DNA of 64,000 bases from Streptomyces cynarae (GCF_025642135.1 NZ_CP106793.1:7346001-7410000), one strand, 5' to 3'. Shown: positions 26,965 to 37,121, counted from the first letter of the stretch. Numbers and translations are program-made. Notes: generated from the letters alone by a model not told the origin.

Positions 26965-27909
26965 GTGGAGCAGTTCGCTGCGGGCAAGATTCTGCGCAGC
27001 AGGTACCGGTTGGACCGGATTCTGGGCAGAGGGTCGATGGGGCTCGTATGGCAGGGGACGGACGTGTATCTGGAGCGCCCCGTCGCCGTGAAGACCGTCG
27101 CCGCGGATCTTCTGGCCCTTCCCGACTGGCGCCACACCGCTCTGGCTCGCTTCGAGAGGGAGGCCAAGGCCGCCGCTCGTCTGGACCACGCCAACATCAC
27201 CACCGTGTACGACGCGGCCGTCACCGAGGACGTCTGCTGCCTGGTGATGCAGCTCGTCGACGGCACGACTCTCGACAACCTCATCGATGGCGCCGACGAC
27301 GGACGCCTGCCTGTGTCGGCTGCGGTCTCGGTCGCCGCGCAACTGTGCTCAGGGCTGTCCGCCGCGCATGCCTCCGGGCTCGTCCACCGCGACCTCAAGC
27401 CTCAGAACGTCATGATCCGCACCAGCGGTCTGGTGAAGATACTCGACTTCGGGTTGGTGAAGGTTCTCTCGGACACCGATCCGCGACTCACCATGACGGG
27501 CGAAACGCTGGGCAACGTCGCCTACGCGTCACCCGAACTCCTCGTCGGCGAAAAGCCGTTGGACGGACGGAGCGACCTGTACGCGGTGGGGTGCCTGCTG
27601 CACCACATGCTCACCGGTCACCGCCCCTTCCACAGTGAGCGCCCCGCCCAGCTGGTGACTCAGCACCTCACCGCGTCTCCGCCGCGGGTGGCCGACTACG
27701 GCGTCGACGCACCGGCGGCGCTCCAGGACCTGCTGCACGCACTGCTCGCCAAGCGTCCTGAGGATCGCCCCAGCGATGCGGTGGAAGTGTACGCGGCACT
27801 CGCCCCGTACCTGCCGGGCCCCGATCCGGCGCTCGTGATGCGCAGGATGCCGCCGGAGGATCCCCGACGGCCGTTCCTCGTGCCCCAAGGGCCGATCGTG
27901 CCGCGCTAG
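26965..27909 (+). CDS. Serine/threonine protein kinase, kinase domain only
   Basis: This Hanks-type kinase of about 314 residues has the glycine loop ILGRGSMGLVWQG, VAVKTV lysine, catalytic loop VHRDLKPQNV, DFG motif ILDFGLVKV and a SPELL segment (APE equivalent). It ends soon after the kinase domain, with no transmembrane segment, PASTA or TPR domain, so it is probably soluble. The GTG at 26965 follows GAGGGAAG. It lies between a DUF262 nuclease and a helicase operon pointing toward it. A link to defence (as PglW or Stk2 kinases have) is possible but not shown. Confidence 0.8.
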   Translation: MEQFAAGKILRSRYRLDRILGRGSMGLVWQGTDVYLERPVAVKTVAADLLALPDWRHTALARFEREAKAAARLDHANITTVYDAAVTEDVCCLVMQLVDGTTLDNLIDGADDGRLPVSAAVSVAAQLCSGLSAAHASGLVHRDLKPQNVMIRTSGLVKILDFGLVKVLSDTDPRLTMTGETLGNVAYASPELLVGEKPLDGRSDLYAVGCLLHHMLTGHRPFHSERPAQLVTQHLTASPPRVADYGVDAPAALQDLLHALLAKRPEDRPSDAVEVYAALAPYLPGPDPALVMRRMPPEDPRRPFLVPQGPIVPR

Positions 27910-27929
27910 CCGAAGGGCGACCGCGGCAC
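27898..27929. terminator. Bidirectional terminator hairpin between convergent genes
   Basis: A perfect 8-bp stem (GTGCCGCG at 27898-27905, pairing with 27922-27929) overlaps the kinase stop codon. It lies between the convergent kinase and UvrD genes and could serve both. Confidence 0.55.
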
Positions 27930-27942
27930 GATCCGGGTCCGG

Positions 27943-30210
27943 TCAGGCTGCGACTGGCGGCCGGGCCTTGATCAGTTCCTTGAGGAACGGGCTGGGCTCC
28001 CCGTGCCAGAAGATGTCCAGGCTGTCGCGGGCGCGCGTGGCCGCGACGAAGAGCAGCGAGCGGGCGCGCTGCATCTCCGTCCGGTAGCGTGCCGGGTCCG
28101 TGGTGCGCCGCTGCTGGACGCTCGCGCGCGGCACCAGCCCGTCGGTCACCCCGGCGATGATCATGCGCTGGTACTCGAGACCTTTGAACCGGAACATCGT
28201 GCCGATGTGGACGCCGCTGTCGCCGCGAGGTCCGTCCGGGCCGATCTCCAACGCTCGGATACCGTGCTGAGCCAACGTGTACGCGGCTTCGCTGGCCATC
28301 TGGTTGGTCGGTACGGCGATGGCGATCTGCTCGTGCGGCACCTGACCCCAGGACTCGATCAGCGCGGCGATCGCCTCACGCTCGTCCTGCCAGTCGTTCA
28401 GCCTGTGCAGGTCCGGGACTGCGCCGCTGAGCACCGACCGGTACCCGGCCAGCGTCTCCGTGCTGCCGTCGAGGTCGTCGTACTTCTCGTCGCCGAGCAC
28501 GTTCAGCGCTGAGCGCAGGATCTGCCGCGTGGTGCGGTAGCTCAGCGACAGCTTCGACGAACGGCCGCGGATGTTGATGCCGAGGCTGCCGAGGGTCACC
28601 TGGTTCTTGTAGATGCGCTGGTGAGTGTCACCGACCAGGAAGAGGTCGTTGCGGTCCGGGGCGGTCATCGCCCGCAGCATCTTCCAGTGCGCAGGCCGCA
28701 AGTCCTGAGCCTCGTCGACCACGATGTGCCTGTACCGGTAGCGCAGCCAGCCTCCCGATCCGTCGGCCACGTGGATGTTGTCGAGGCCGCCCGCTTCTTC
28801 CCGCTGACGGTCGATGGCCTGGATACGCCGGGCGCGTTCCACCTCCAACTGAGCTGCCCGCTCCGCGATCTGATCCCACGTCTGGACTTCGAGCCGGTCC
28901 AGGCGCTGGGTGAACCGCTCGACTAGTTGCCAGATCTCGGCGCGCTCCGCACGGGTGACCGTGCCTCCGCGTCCGGCGCGACGGGCACGGAAGTAGTCCG
29001 TGCGGGAGGTGACGGCCTGGCCGAGGATCACCTGCGTCCATTCGTCGTTCAGGAACTCTGCGTCCCAGCCGTCCGCGCCGAGCTCGTCCAGGAGCGAGCG
29101 CCATTCGCGGACGGCCTGGGCCTCGTCGATGATCCGCTTGCGGTTGCCGGGCTCCGCCTCCCGGACGGTGCGCAGCGCGAGCTGGTCGACATGGCTGATC
29201 TCGACACGCGACAGCAGCGTTTCGCCGCCCAGGGCGAGCAGCCGCGAACGCAGGTCCGCCGCGAGGTTCTTGTTGTACGTGGTCAGCAGGACCGGCTTGT
29301 TCCGGCCGGCCGGCAGCTGCTCGACCAGGTGCTTGACCCGGTGCAGTGCCACGATCGTCTTGCCGGTGCCGGGGCCACCGCCCACGCGCGCCGGACCGCT
29401 GTAGTCCCGCGCGACCAGCTTGGCCTGGGTGGGGTGCAGGAACACCTTCCAGCGCCCGAAGTCCTCGCCCTCCAGCGCCTCGCGCAGGGCGTCGTCGGTC
29501 GTGGTGACGATGGTGGCCGGACGTTCGACGGCGGCCCGGAAGTCCTCGGGGTCCACGGGTTCCGGCGCCGCCACGGGGGCGGTGACCTGCTCCAGGACGT
29601 CGTCGTACTCCTTGCCGTCGTACAACGCCAGCAGCACCTCGCCGGTGAGCTGTGGCGCATACTCCACGAGTCCGAGGAGTTGGTCCTCGGTGGTCAGCGC
29701 GGCGACGACCGGGATCAGGGAAGGGGCCACACCCAGGTCGGTGAGCTGCTGTTCCGACCACTTTGCGAACAGCGGCTCGGGAGCGGCCGTCTCGGCGGGG
29801 CGGGCAGGCTCGACCGGCTCGGTGGGTGCGGCGGGCCGCGGGGCCGGGGGAGTGAGCACTTCCTCCTGCACGACCTGCAGGTCCACGTACTCGATGCCGC
29901 CGGTGACGCGGTTGACCGAGTACGTGAGCCGGTCCAGGTGCGCGTACACGTCCTTGCGGTGCTTGACCGAGACGATCAGCCAGTCGTCGTCGGCCAGGCG
30001 CAGCAACAGGGCGCGGTACTCGTCGTTGACGCGTGCCGAGTAGAGCTTGTCGTGCCCCTGGAGCTGCTTCAGACGCAGGCCCGCGGAGTCGGGATTGGTC
30101 TTGAACTTGTGCTGGAAGTCGTAGATCGCACCCTTGACCGGGCGGGGGAGCTTGAGGATCTCCCGGTCCGCCTTGTCGAGCAGGCGCAGCGTCACGTTCT
30201 TGCCGGTCAC
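27943..30210 (-). CDS. UvrD-like helicase with N-terminal RelE/ParE-like domain
   Basis: This 755-residue fusion has an N-terminal part (about 1-100) that reads as a RelE/ParE-type toxin fold. Landmarks are ILKLPRPVKGAIYDFQHKF, LKQLQGHDKLYSARVNDEYRAL and IVSVKHRKDVYAHLDR. A variable linker with Pro and Glu follows. The superfamily I helicase comes next: Walker A GGGPGTGKT near 277, DEAQD near 498, the LSYRTTRQI motif, FRFKGLEYQRM and the C-terminal VAATRARDSLDI. The GTG start overlaps the stop of the giant helicase gene by 4 bp, so the two are co-translated. Whether the RelE part still cuts mRNA is unknown; it may instead bind DNA or a partner. Family members are often annotated simply as UvrD or 3'-5' exonuclease. 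Confidence 0.85.
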   Translation of the reverse strand: MTGKNVTLRLLDKADREILKLPRPVKGAIYDFQHKFKTNPDSAGLRLKQLQGHDKLYSARVNDEYRALLLRLADDDWLIVSVKHRKDVYAHLDRLTYSVNRVTGGIEYVDLQVVQEEVLTPPAPRPAAPTEPVEPARPAETAAPEPLFAKWSEQQLTDLGVAPSLIPVVAALTTEDQLLGLVEYAPQLTGEVLLALYDGKEYDDVLEQVTAPVAAPEPVDPEDFRAAVERPATIVTTTDDALREALEGEDFGRWKVFLHPTQAKLVARDYSGPARVGGGPGTGKTIVALHRVKHLVEQLPAGRNKPVLLTTYNKNLAADLRSRLLALGGETLLSRVEISHVDQLALRTVREAEPGNRKRIIDEAQAVREWRSLLDELGADGWDAEFLNDEWTQVILGQAVTSRTDYFRARRAGRGGTVTRAERAEIWQLVERFTQRLDRLEVQTWDQIAERAAQLEVERARRIQAIDRQREEAGGLDNIHVADGSGGWLRYRYRHIVVDEAQDLRPAHWKMLRAMTAPDRNDLFLVGDTHQRIYKNQVTLGSLGINIRGRSSKLSLSYRTTRQILRSALNVLGDEKYDDLDGSTETLAGYRSVLSGAVPDLHRLNDWQDEREAIAALIESWGQVPHEQIAIAVPTNQMASEAAYTLAQHGIRALEIGPDGPRGDSGVHIGTMFRFKGLEYQRMIIAGVTDGLVPRASVQQRRTTDPARYRTEMQRARSLLFVAATRARDSLDIFWHGEPSPFLKELIKARPPVAA

Positions 30211-33200
30211 GGTTGCTCTTTCTCCCCGTTCTCCGTGGTGGTGCCGTCGGGCAGGTCACGACCTTTCCGGTCGCCGGACGGTGGTGCGCCGTCGAGGCGG
30301 TCCGCGATGTCGTCCGCGGTCCAGTCGGCGGCGGGCCGCACCTCCCAGCCGGCGGCGGCGAACGCACGGTCGCGGTCGCCGGCCTCCAGGTCCTCGTCCT
30401 CGCCCTCCGGTGGACGCGGGCCGAGGACGACACCGACGCGTGCGCCGGGCCAGGCCAACTCGGCGAGCCAGCCGTTCTCGTCGAGCTCGTAGCCGTCCTC
30501 GGGAACCGGGACACCGCGCGTGGCGAGCGCCTCGGCAAGCGGGAGCAGGCCGGGCTCGTCCGGGTCGAGGTATTCGATGACCCGGTCCCACGCCGCATCC
30601 CGGCCGGGCGGGGCGACACCCGCTGCGGACACCTCCGCGGTGGCCGGGGCCTGCGGCGAAAGCGCGGCGGTCTGGGCCGGCGCGGGCGTGCCGTCGGCAG
30701 TCGCAGTGGGGGCGAGCGTGGCGCGGACACTCTCCAGGACGCCGTTGCCGCCCGTGACCGCCAGAGTCTCGACCGGGAACCCCTCGAGACGGCCGGTCGT
30801 GAGCTGGACGGCGTCCCCACCGCCGGTGTCCAGGAACTGCAGCAGGTTGGACCAGTACAGCCAGGCCCGCCAGCGGCGCTTGTGCGCATCCTCCTGGGCG
30901 TGGACGCCGGGTGCGTCGTCGAGGAGGGCGATGCCGGTCCAGGCGGGGGGCCTCTCCCGGCCGTCCGCGGCGAGGACCAGCGGCAGCCCTGAGCGGTCGG
31001 TGACCGTGAACAGCTGCACCGGGCCGCGCGACCCGGTGGGCGTTCCTCCCCGCAGCGCCGCCGTGATCTGCTCGCCGAGCACCTCCGGCGGCAACGCGAC
31101 GGGGCGGGCCCCGGCGCCCATGAAGCCCGCCAGGGCGGCCTCCGCCCGCCACTGCCAGCGCTTGGCGTCCGGCCGGCGCAGATACTCCACGAGCTGCACG
31201 GCCGGATTGACCCACACCGTCTCCGCGAGCTCACCGGCAAGCCCGCCCAACACCGTGGCGTAGTAGTCGCGGGCCTTGCCTTGGGCCTGGTCGCCGTACG
31301 GCTCCCACACCGGGTCGGCCGGGCCGGCGCCCGCGTAGCCGGTGTCCCGGACGCGGCGCTGCCACTCCTTCACGTCGCCGTAGGTGAGCTGGAAGACCCT
31401 GAGCCCTTCGGCACGCAGCCGCGTGCGCTTGTCGGCATCGTCGCCGACCCGGTTGTGCTCTCGGCCGGCGTGGAACTCGTAGCCGTCCAGGTAGACCGCC
31501 ACGCGCGGGCCCGGCGCGTCGACCCGTTCGAAGAGGACGTCGGGGCGGGTGCCGTCGAGGACGCGCTGCTGGGACACGCGCCAGCTCAACGTGGTGCCGT
31601 CGGCCGCGGTCAGCCGCAGGTCCAGAGCGTGGGTGCCCGCCGGCGTTATGTAGGCGTCGCCGCTGGCCCGGCTCTCGGGCAGCCCGGCCCACTCCCGCAG
31701 CGTGTCGATGAACAGCACTTCGAGATCGCTCTCGGCCTGCCGGTGCATCGGGATGTGCTGGGTGGTGGTGACGGGCGAGGTGCGCCAGCGCTCGCCGTCC
31801 GCACCGAGCAGCTCGTCGAGCATCTGCCGGACCTCGTTCCGGCTGACCTTGTCGTAGTCGGCCGGCGGCACCCGGCGCAGCAGGCAGCGGTGACAGCCGT
31901 CGAGCCCCTTCTCCAGGCAGCCGCAGCTCTCGATCACCTCACGGGCCTTCAGCAGGACCTCGCGGAAGCCGTCGGAGGTCGCCAGGCGGTGCAGGTAGCC
32001 GGTGCCGCCGGGAAGCCGGTCGTACACCACGAGGAACCGGCGCGGCCAGTCGCGGTCCTCGCCGTCCGGCATGGACGCGGCGGTGATGTCGATGTGGTCG
32101 GGGTCGCCGCCGTAGCGGGCCGCTATGCCGGCGAACAGCGCGGCGGTGAACGAGGCGAGCCGCTCCTTGGCCCGCGCCACGGACGCCGGCAGCAGGATGC
32201 GAACGGCCTCCGTCGTCAGCTCGTGTGCCAGCAGCAGCGGCACGTCCAGTCCGGCGCCCTGCTCCTCCCCGCTGCCGCGCAGCCGTCGGCGCGGGCACCA
32301 CAACTGGTGGTGGGCGCTCGCGCGGGTGGTGCGGGCGAGCGAGGCGGTGAGCGCGTGCTGCGACTGGTCGACGACCGGCCGCCCGTCGGCGGTCGCCCCA
32401 CCGCAACTCGCGCACACGAAGAAGGGGTTCAGGCGCACGTCGTCCCCGGCCAGCGGAACCGTGCTGCTGCCGTCCTGCCGGTCGACCCCGAGGTTCAGGG
32501 TGCGGACGACGGCCTTGCGCGTGAAGTCCGCGCCGAAGACAGCGGCGTCGTGCCGCCATGATCCGGCCGCCAGATGCGCCGGGTCTATGTCGACGGTGGT
32601 GAGAACGGCGTACCGCCTCCGGTCGCGTTCGTCGCGGTCGTCCCGCACCCGGGCGTCGTCGCGCTTGTCCCGGGACATGACGCGCCGGGGCTGGAGCACG
32701 TGGTGCAAGCAGCCCGCGTCGGCGATCTCCCGTGACCCGCACCGTGGGCACGGCGAGGTGTCGTTCTTCGGATCGCCGTGTGCGCGCGCGTATCCGCACG
32801 CCGGGCACAGACGCCACACGGCCCAGGCGCGCCGCTCCGGGCTGCCGATGTCGAGGGCGCGTACGACGTGCCGATAGCCGTTGACGTAGAAGCTGTTGCC
32901 GGGCGCGAGTTCGGTGAGGGAGAGCTTGCGGGAACGCTCGTAGTCGCGGACCTCGCTGCGGTACACCCAGTTCCGGCGCTCGTCGTCGCCCTCCGGGGCT
33001 TCCGTGCCCTCGTCGTCCCCAGCTGCCTCCTTCCAGTAGAGCGTGGCCTCCAGAGACGTGGTCGTGTCGGTGAGGCTGTAGTTGGGCAGCAGGCCCAGCT
33101 CCACGAGCGCGCCGTGCGCACTGGCCTGGCTCAGCTCGCGCAGCAGCTCACCCGTGGCGCGCCGCTCCGCGAGCAGCTCACGTCGTTCGGCGCCCTGTTC

Positions 33201-36200
33201 ACGGTCCTCGGCGAGCAGACCGTCCACCGCGGTGTCGATGGCGGCGATACGGCGGCGCAGCTCCTCGCGGCGCGCCGTCCACTCCTCCTCGGCCTCCTGC
33301 AGGGCCCGTGCGATGCCGCCGGTGGCGTAGGCGCGCAACTCGTCCGCGGCGTGCAGGGACACGCCCCGGTCGTCGTCCGGGCCGCCGGGTGCCTGCGGGA
33401 ACAGCGCCAGGAATTCCTCCACCAGCCGCGCCCCGTGGGTGAGCGCCGCGTCCGACAGGTCCTGGCACCAGCCCGTCGTGCCGAACAGCGCCGACGACAG
33501 GCGGGGGAGCGGCATGAGCGGTTCGCCGTCCGAGGTGGTCAGTTCGCCGCGCGCCGCCCGGTCCAGCAGATGCGCCGTGTACTGGCGGCGCAGGATCTCC
33601 ACGGCCGACAGGTAGCAGCCCGGCGGCACGATGTCACCGGCGATCATCTCGGTCGGGTCGTCCAGGTAGTACCGGTCGCGGGCCCGGCGCCCGCCGAAGG
33701 CGACCACCAGGGCGTTGCCGGTCCTGCGTCCGGCACGTCCGGCACGCTGCACGTAGTTCGCCGGCCCGCCCGGCAGCGAGCCCAGCAGCACGGCCGACAG
33801 GTCGCCGATGTCGATGCCCAGTTCCAGCGTGGGCGTGCAGGACAGCACATTGGGGTCGGTGTAGTGGGTGCCCTGCCGGAACGTCCGCTCCACGCGCTCC
33901 CGTTCCGGCCGCGTCAGCATGCCGGTGTGCTCTGCCGTGACGACCCGGTAGGTACCGCCGGTCAGATACAGGCGGCGGTAGTAGTCGGCCCGGTAGTCGC
34001 GCTCCAGTTTCCCGCCGAAGCCGCCGCTGCCCGCACCGGTCGACGACATGCCGGACTGTGGCGGGGTGAGGATGCCGGTGCACCGCCAGCGCGGGCAGGG
34101 GTGTCCGTACCAGCGGGTGCGCCGCTCGGGCGGCACCACCTGCTGCCAGCCGCACTCCTCGCAGGACACGAACGCCTTGTTGACCAGGTCGTCCGCCAAC
34201 AGCCGCACCTGTATGTGGCCAGGTTGCAGGCCGTAGACGCGGGTCGTGCGGTCCTTGGCGGTGCGCACCGACAGCACGCCCTCGTCCGCGAGGACGGGGA
34301 GCAGCCTGCGCAGGTACTCGGTCGCCTGCGCCGCGTCCAGGCCGAGGCAGCGCCGCGTCCAGTCCTGGTACCAGTTGCCACGACCAGTGATCGTGTCGAA
34401 CTTCGTCTTCTCCTTGGGTCCGTCGAGAAGGAACCGCGGCGGCGCCACGTACCCCTCGGGAAAGGCGGGCATTCCCTCCGGTCGTTGCCCGGAGATCAGG
34501 TACTGGTTGACGCCCGCTTCCTTGATCCAGGTGTCGAGCCACCGGTGCCGGACGCCGCCGCGCAGCCGCAGCCGTTCCAGCAGTCCCCGCACGTACGCCA
34601 GGTACCGCTCGGGCGTGGGCAGGCCACTGTCGAGCCCCAGCTGCCCGGGCAGCGTGAGATGCAGGTCGCGGGCGAGCGCGACGATCCGGTCGGGTTCCTC
34701 GACCACCACCTCCGCGGCCGTCGTCCGGGTCAGCTCCAGCGTGCGCCCGAGTCGCGACCGCAGCCCGAACTCCATGACGGTCGCGAACGCGAGCCGTTCC
34801 CCGATGAGCTTCCAGGTCCGCGCGTCCCCCGTGCCGCGTCCCGACAGGAGCCGGTCCACGCCCGGTTCGTCGTGCAGGTCCGGCGGGACGACCGCGGCCA
34901 GCGTCTGCGGGTCGTCCACGGAGTCCAGGACGTCGCCGATGAGGTCGTTGAGCGGGAGCGGCGTACCGGAGTCGTCCAGTTGGTGCGCCAGCAGAGAGCG
35001 CAGCGAGAATTTGTACGAGGCGTTGGCGACGTACCCGGCGCGGTGCGCGGCGTCCTGGGTGGAGTCGTTGAACAGCAGCGTCTTGCGCTCCTCGGGAGCC
35101 AGCGCGATCTCATGGCCGCCGGTGAACAGCTGGGTGACCGTGGCGGAGGCCAGCGCGGCGAGCGCGGTGCCGAGGAACCTGATGCCGTTGTCGGCGTTGC
35201 ATGCAGGACAGGTGTCGTCCCGGGCGGCCTGGTCGGCCGTCTTCTTGCCCAGGATGGCCCGCGCGAACCAGGCGTCCTGCAGCCCTTCCCCGTCCTCCGC
35301 CACGGGCATGCGGTAGGTGCTCTCCGCGCCGTCCAGCACGACCACGGACTGCGGATCGACGCCGCCCGCCCGCTTCGGGCCGGTGCCGGTGAGTGCCGCG
35401 AGGGCGTCCCGTGCCTCGGCCGGAGTCGCCGAGATGAAGTACCGCAGCCGTCGCTTGTCACGTCCGAGGGCCGCCGACCAGATCCGCTGCGGGCTCGTCT
35501 CGAGCTTCTGCGGATCGGCTTCCGGGGACAGGGTCGCCCAACCCGAGCGGCCGCACACGCGGCAGTAGATCGCCGGGAGATGGGCCTGGGCCGGTCGCTG
35601 CACGGTGTCCGAACCGGGCAGCGCCTGGGGCCGCCGCGAGTCCGCCATCGGCCATTCGTCGCTGTCGGCCAGATCCTCGGACGCGGACGCCGCGGTGAGC
35701 GCGGAGCGCCGCGCCACGGCCCGTTCGTCCTCGTACCAGCGGAACTCCGGTCGGGCGCCCACCCCGCTCAGCACCCGACTCACGGGCCGGACCCACAGGT
35801 GCGCCTCGATGTGCAGCAGCGGACGCGGTCGGCGCTCGTCGGACTCCGGATCCCGCGCGGACGACAGCAGCGCCACGAACCGCGACAGTGCCTCCAGCGC
35901 GAGCCGAGGGTTCTCCCGCGCGGTGCGCGCCCACGCGTAGCCGAAGCGGGCCATACGGTCCCGCAGCCCCCACTCGTCGAGCGGCTCGCCGTTCAGCAGT
36001 GCGAGCACACCGTGGGTGAAGTCGTGTTTCTTCAGCAGCCGCCCGATCTGGAAAGCATCAAGGCCGCGCCGCCCCAGCAACCGCTCGGCGAGCCCGTCCA
36101 GGTCGAGCCGGTCCGGGTCGGACTCCACGCCCGGGCCGCCCGAGACCTCGATGACCTCCTTCGGGCTGGGAGGCTCGGGCAACTCGTAGTCGATGTCGCC

Positions 36201-37121
36201 GACGAAGTCGTCCGCGCTCAGCCGCTCCTCACTGACCACGGAGTCCGGACCGAACGGCACGCCGAACACCTGCTCGGCGACCATGAGGATGCCGCCGGTG
36301 TCGCCCCCGCCCTCACCGAGGGTCGCCGAGGTCGCCACCGGGCAGATCGAACCGAGCGGCCGCTCCGGCTTCGAGGCGCCCACGGCGGCCGCCAGCCGCC
36401 GCAGCAGCATCGCCACGTCCGTGCCCTGTGCGCCGTCGTACGTGTGGAACTCGTCCAGCACCACGTACGCCGGGTCCGCCCCCTCCCACAGCGGCCGGTC
36501 CTCCGCCCGCTGCAGCAGCAGGTCCAGCATCTTGTAGTTGGTGATCAGCACGTCCGGGGGCGACTGCCGCATCTCCTCGCGCCGCGTCATGACCCGCCGG
36601 AAGTCCGTGTCCGGCTTGTCGCCGATGTAAAGGCCGGCCGTCACCTGCGCCAGCTCCGGTTGCGCCAGGTAGTCGCCGATTCGCCCGGCCTGGTCGGTGG
36701 CGAGCGCGTTCATCGGGTACAGCAGCACGGCCTTCACCCCGCGCCTGCCCAGTGCCTTCTGCCGCCGGCAGTGGTCGAGGACGGGGATCAGGAACGACTC
36801 GGTCTTGCCCGACCCGGTGCCGGTCGTCACGAGCGTCGGCTCGGCCGCCCCTTTGTACGTGCTCAGTCGCTCCCACGCCTTCGCCTGGTGCCGCCACGGC
36901 GTGAACGACGGCTGCCACTCGAGCGCCGACCGCCACCCGTCGTCGGCGGGGTGGAACGGCGTCCTGATCCGCAGGTACGGCCCCCGGAAGATGCCCGTGT
37001 CCGGATCGCCGAGGAACCTCTCCAGCGCGAGGCGCGTGTCCTCGTCGGCCAGGGCGTACGTCGTCGTGAGGTACTGCGTCAGACTGCCACGGAGCTGTGC
37101 GGCGGCCAGGGTGGGCTTCAC
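30207..37121 (-). CDS. Giant DEAD/DEAH helicase with DUF1998 and PD-(D/E)XK-like nuclease (DruE/DrmAB type)
   Basis: This 2304-residue superfamily 2 helicase has Walker A GTGSGKT at 101-107, DEFH at 223-226 and motif VI QRAGRAGR near 1125. Many CxxC pairs (CRVCGRSGW, CPACNADN, CEECGW, CPACGYAR, CPRCGSREI) suggest several zinc sites. A DUF1998 region ends with a cysteine cluster (SCGCLEKGLDGCHRC) near 1725-1740. Downstream, residues about 1800-1950 contain RPDVLFE, VAVYLDGYEFHAG and KRTRL...GLRVFQLTYGDV, a PD-(D/E)XK/Vsr-like nuclease pattern. A second, weaker nuclease-like stretch lies near the end (AAAGWEVRPAADW). Size and order match DruE of Druantia systems or a fused DrmA-DrmB. The GTG at 37121 has AAGG upstream. 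Confidence 0.85.
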   Translation of the reverse strand: MKPTLAAAQLRGSLTQYLTTTYALADEDTRLALERFLGDPDTGIFRGPYLRIRTPFHPADDGWRSALEWQPSFTPWRHQAKAWERLSTYKGAAEPTLVTTGTGSGKTESFLIPVLDHCRRQKALGRRGVKAVLLYPMNALATDQAGRIGDYLAQPELAQVTAGLYIGDKPDTDFRRVMTRREEMRQSPPDVLITNYKMLDLLLQRAEDRPLWEGADPAYVVLDEFHTYDGAQGTDVAMLLRRLAAAVGASKPERPLGSICPVATSATLGEGGGDTGGILMVAEQVFGVPFGPDSVVSEERLSADDFVGDIDYELPEPPSPKEVIEVSGGPGVESDPDRLDLDGLAERLLGRRGLDAFQIGRLLKKHDFTHGVLALLNGEPLDEWGLRDRMARFGYAWARTARENPRLALEALSRFVALLSSARDPESDERRPRPLLHIEAHLWVRPVSRVLSGVGARPEFRWYEDERAVARRSALTAASASEDLADSDEWPMADSRRPQALPGSDTVQRPAQAHLPAIYCRVCGRSGWATLSPEADPQKLETSPQRIWSAALGRDKRRLRYFISATPAEARDALAALTGTGPKRAGGVDPQSVVVLDGAESTYRMPVAEDGEGLQDAWFARAILGKKTADQAARDDTCPACNADNGIRFLGTALAALASATVTQLFTGGHEIALAPEERKTLLFNDSTQDAAHRAGYVANASYKFSLRSLLAHQLDDSGTPLPLNDLIGDVLDSVDDPQTLAAVVPPDLHDEPGVDRLLSGRGTGDARTWKLIGERLAFATVMEFGLRSRLGRTLELTRTTAAEVVVEEPDRIVALARDLHLTLPGQLGLDSGLPTPERYLAYVRGLLERLRLRGGVRHRWLDTWIKEAGVNQYLISGQRPEGMPAFPEGYVAPPRFLLDGPKEKTKFDTITGRGNWYQDWTRRCLGLDAAQATEYLRRLLPVLADEGVLSVRTAKDRTTRVYGLQPGHIQVRLLADDLVNKAFVSCEECGWQQVVPPERRTRWYGHPCPRWRCTGILTPPQSGMSSTGAGSGGFGGKLERDYRADYYRRLYLTGGTYRVVTAEHTGMLTRPERERVERTFRQGTHYTDPNVLSCTPTLELGIDIGDLSAVLLGSLPGGPANYVQRAGRAGRRTGNALVVAFGGRRARDRYYLDDPTEMIAGDIVPPGCYLSAVEILRRQYTAHLLDRAARGELTTSDGEPLMPLPRLSSALFGTTGWCQDLSDAALTHGARLVEEFLALFPQAPGGPDDDRGVSLHAADELRAYATGGIARALQEAEEEWTARREELRRRIAAIDTAVDGLLAEDREQGAERRELLAERRATGELLRELSQASAHGALVELGLLPNYSLTDTTTSLEATLYWKEAAGDDEGTEAPEGDDERRNWVYRSEVRDYERSRKLSLTELAPGNSFYVNGYRHVVRALDIGSPERRAWAVWRLCPACGYARAHGDPKNDTSPCPRCGSREIADAGCLHHVLQPRRVMSRDKRDDARVRDDRDERDRRRYAVLTTVDIDPAHLAAGSWRHDAAVFGADFTRKAVVRTLNLGVDRQDGSSTVPLAGDDVRLNPFFVCASCGGATADGRPVVDQSQHALTASLARTTRASAHHQLWCPRRRLRGSGEEQGAGLDVPLLLAHELTTEAVRILLPASVARAKERLASFTAALFAGIAARYGGDPDHIDITAASMPDGEDRDWPRRFLVVYDRLPGGTGYLHRLATSDGFREVLLKAREVIESCGCLEKGLDGCHRCLLRRVPPADYDKVSRNEVRQMLDELLGADGERWRTSPVTTTQHIPMHRQAESDLEVLFIDTLREWAGLPESRASGDAYITPAGTHALDLRLTAADGTTLSWRVSQQRVLDGTRPDVLFERVDAPGPRVAVYLDGYEFHAGREHNRVGDDADKRTRLRAEGLRVFQLTYGDVKEWQRRVRDTGYAGAGPADPVWEPYGDQAQGKARDYYATVLGGLAGELAETVWVNPAVQLVEYLRRPDAKRWQWRAEAALAGFMGAGARPVALPPEVLGEQITAALRGGTPTGSRGPVQLFTVTDRSGLPLVLAADGRERPPAWTGIALLDDAPGVHAQEDAHKRRWRAWLYWSNLLQFLDTGGGDAVQLTTGRLEGFPVETLAVTGGNGVLESVRATLAPTATADGTPAPAQTAALSPQAPATAEVSAAGVAPPGRDAAWDRVIEYLDPDEPGLLPLAEALATRGVPVPEDGYELDENGWLAELAWPGARVGVVLGPRPPEGEDEDLEAGDRDRAFAAAGWEVRPAADWTADDIADRLDGAPPSGDRKGRDLPDGTTTENGEKEQP

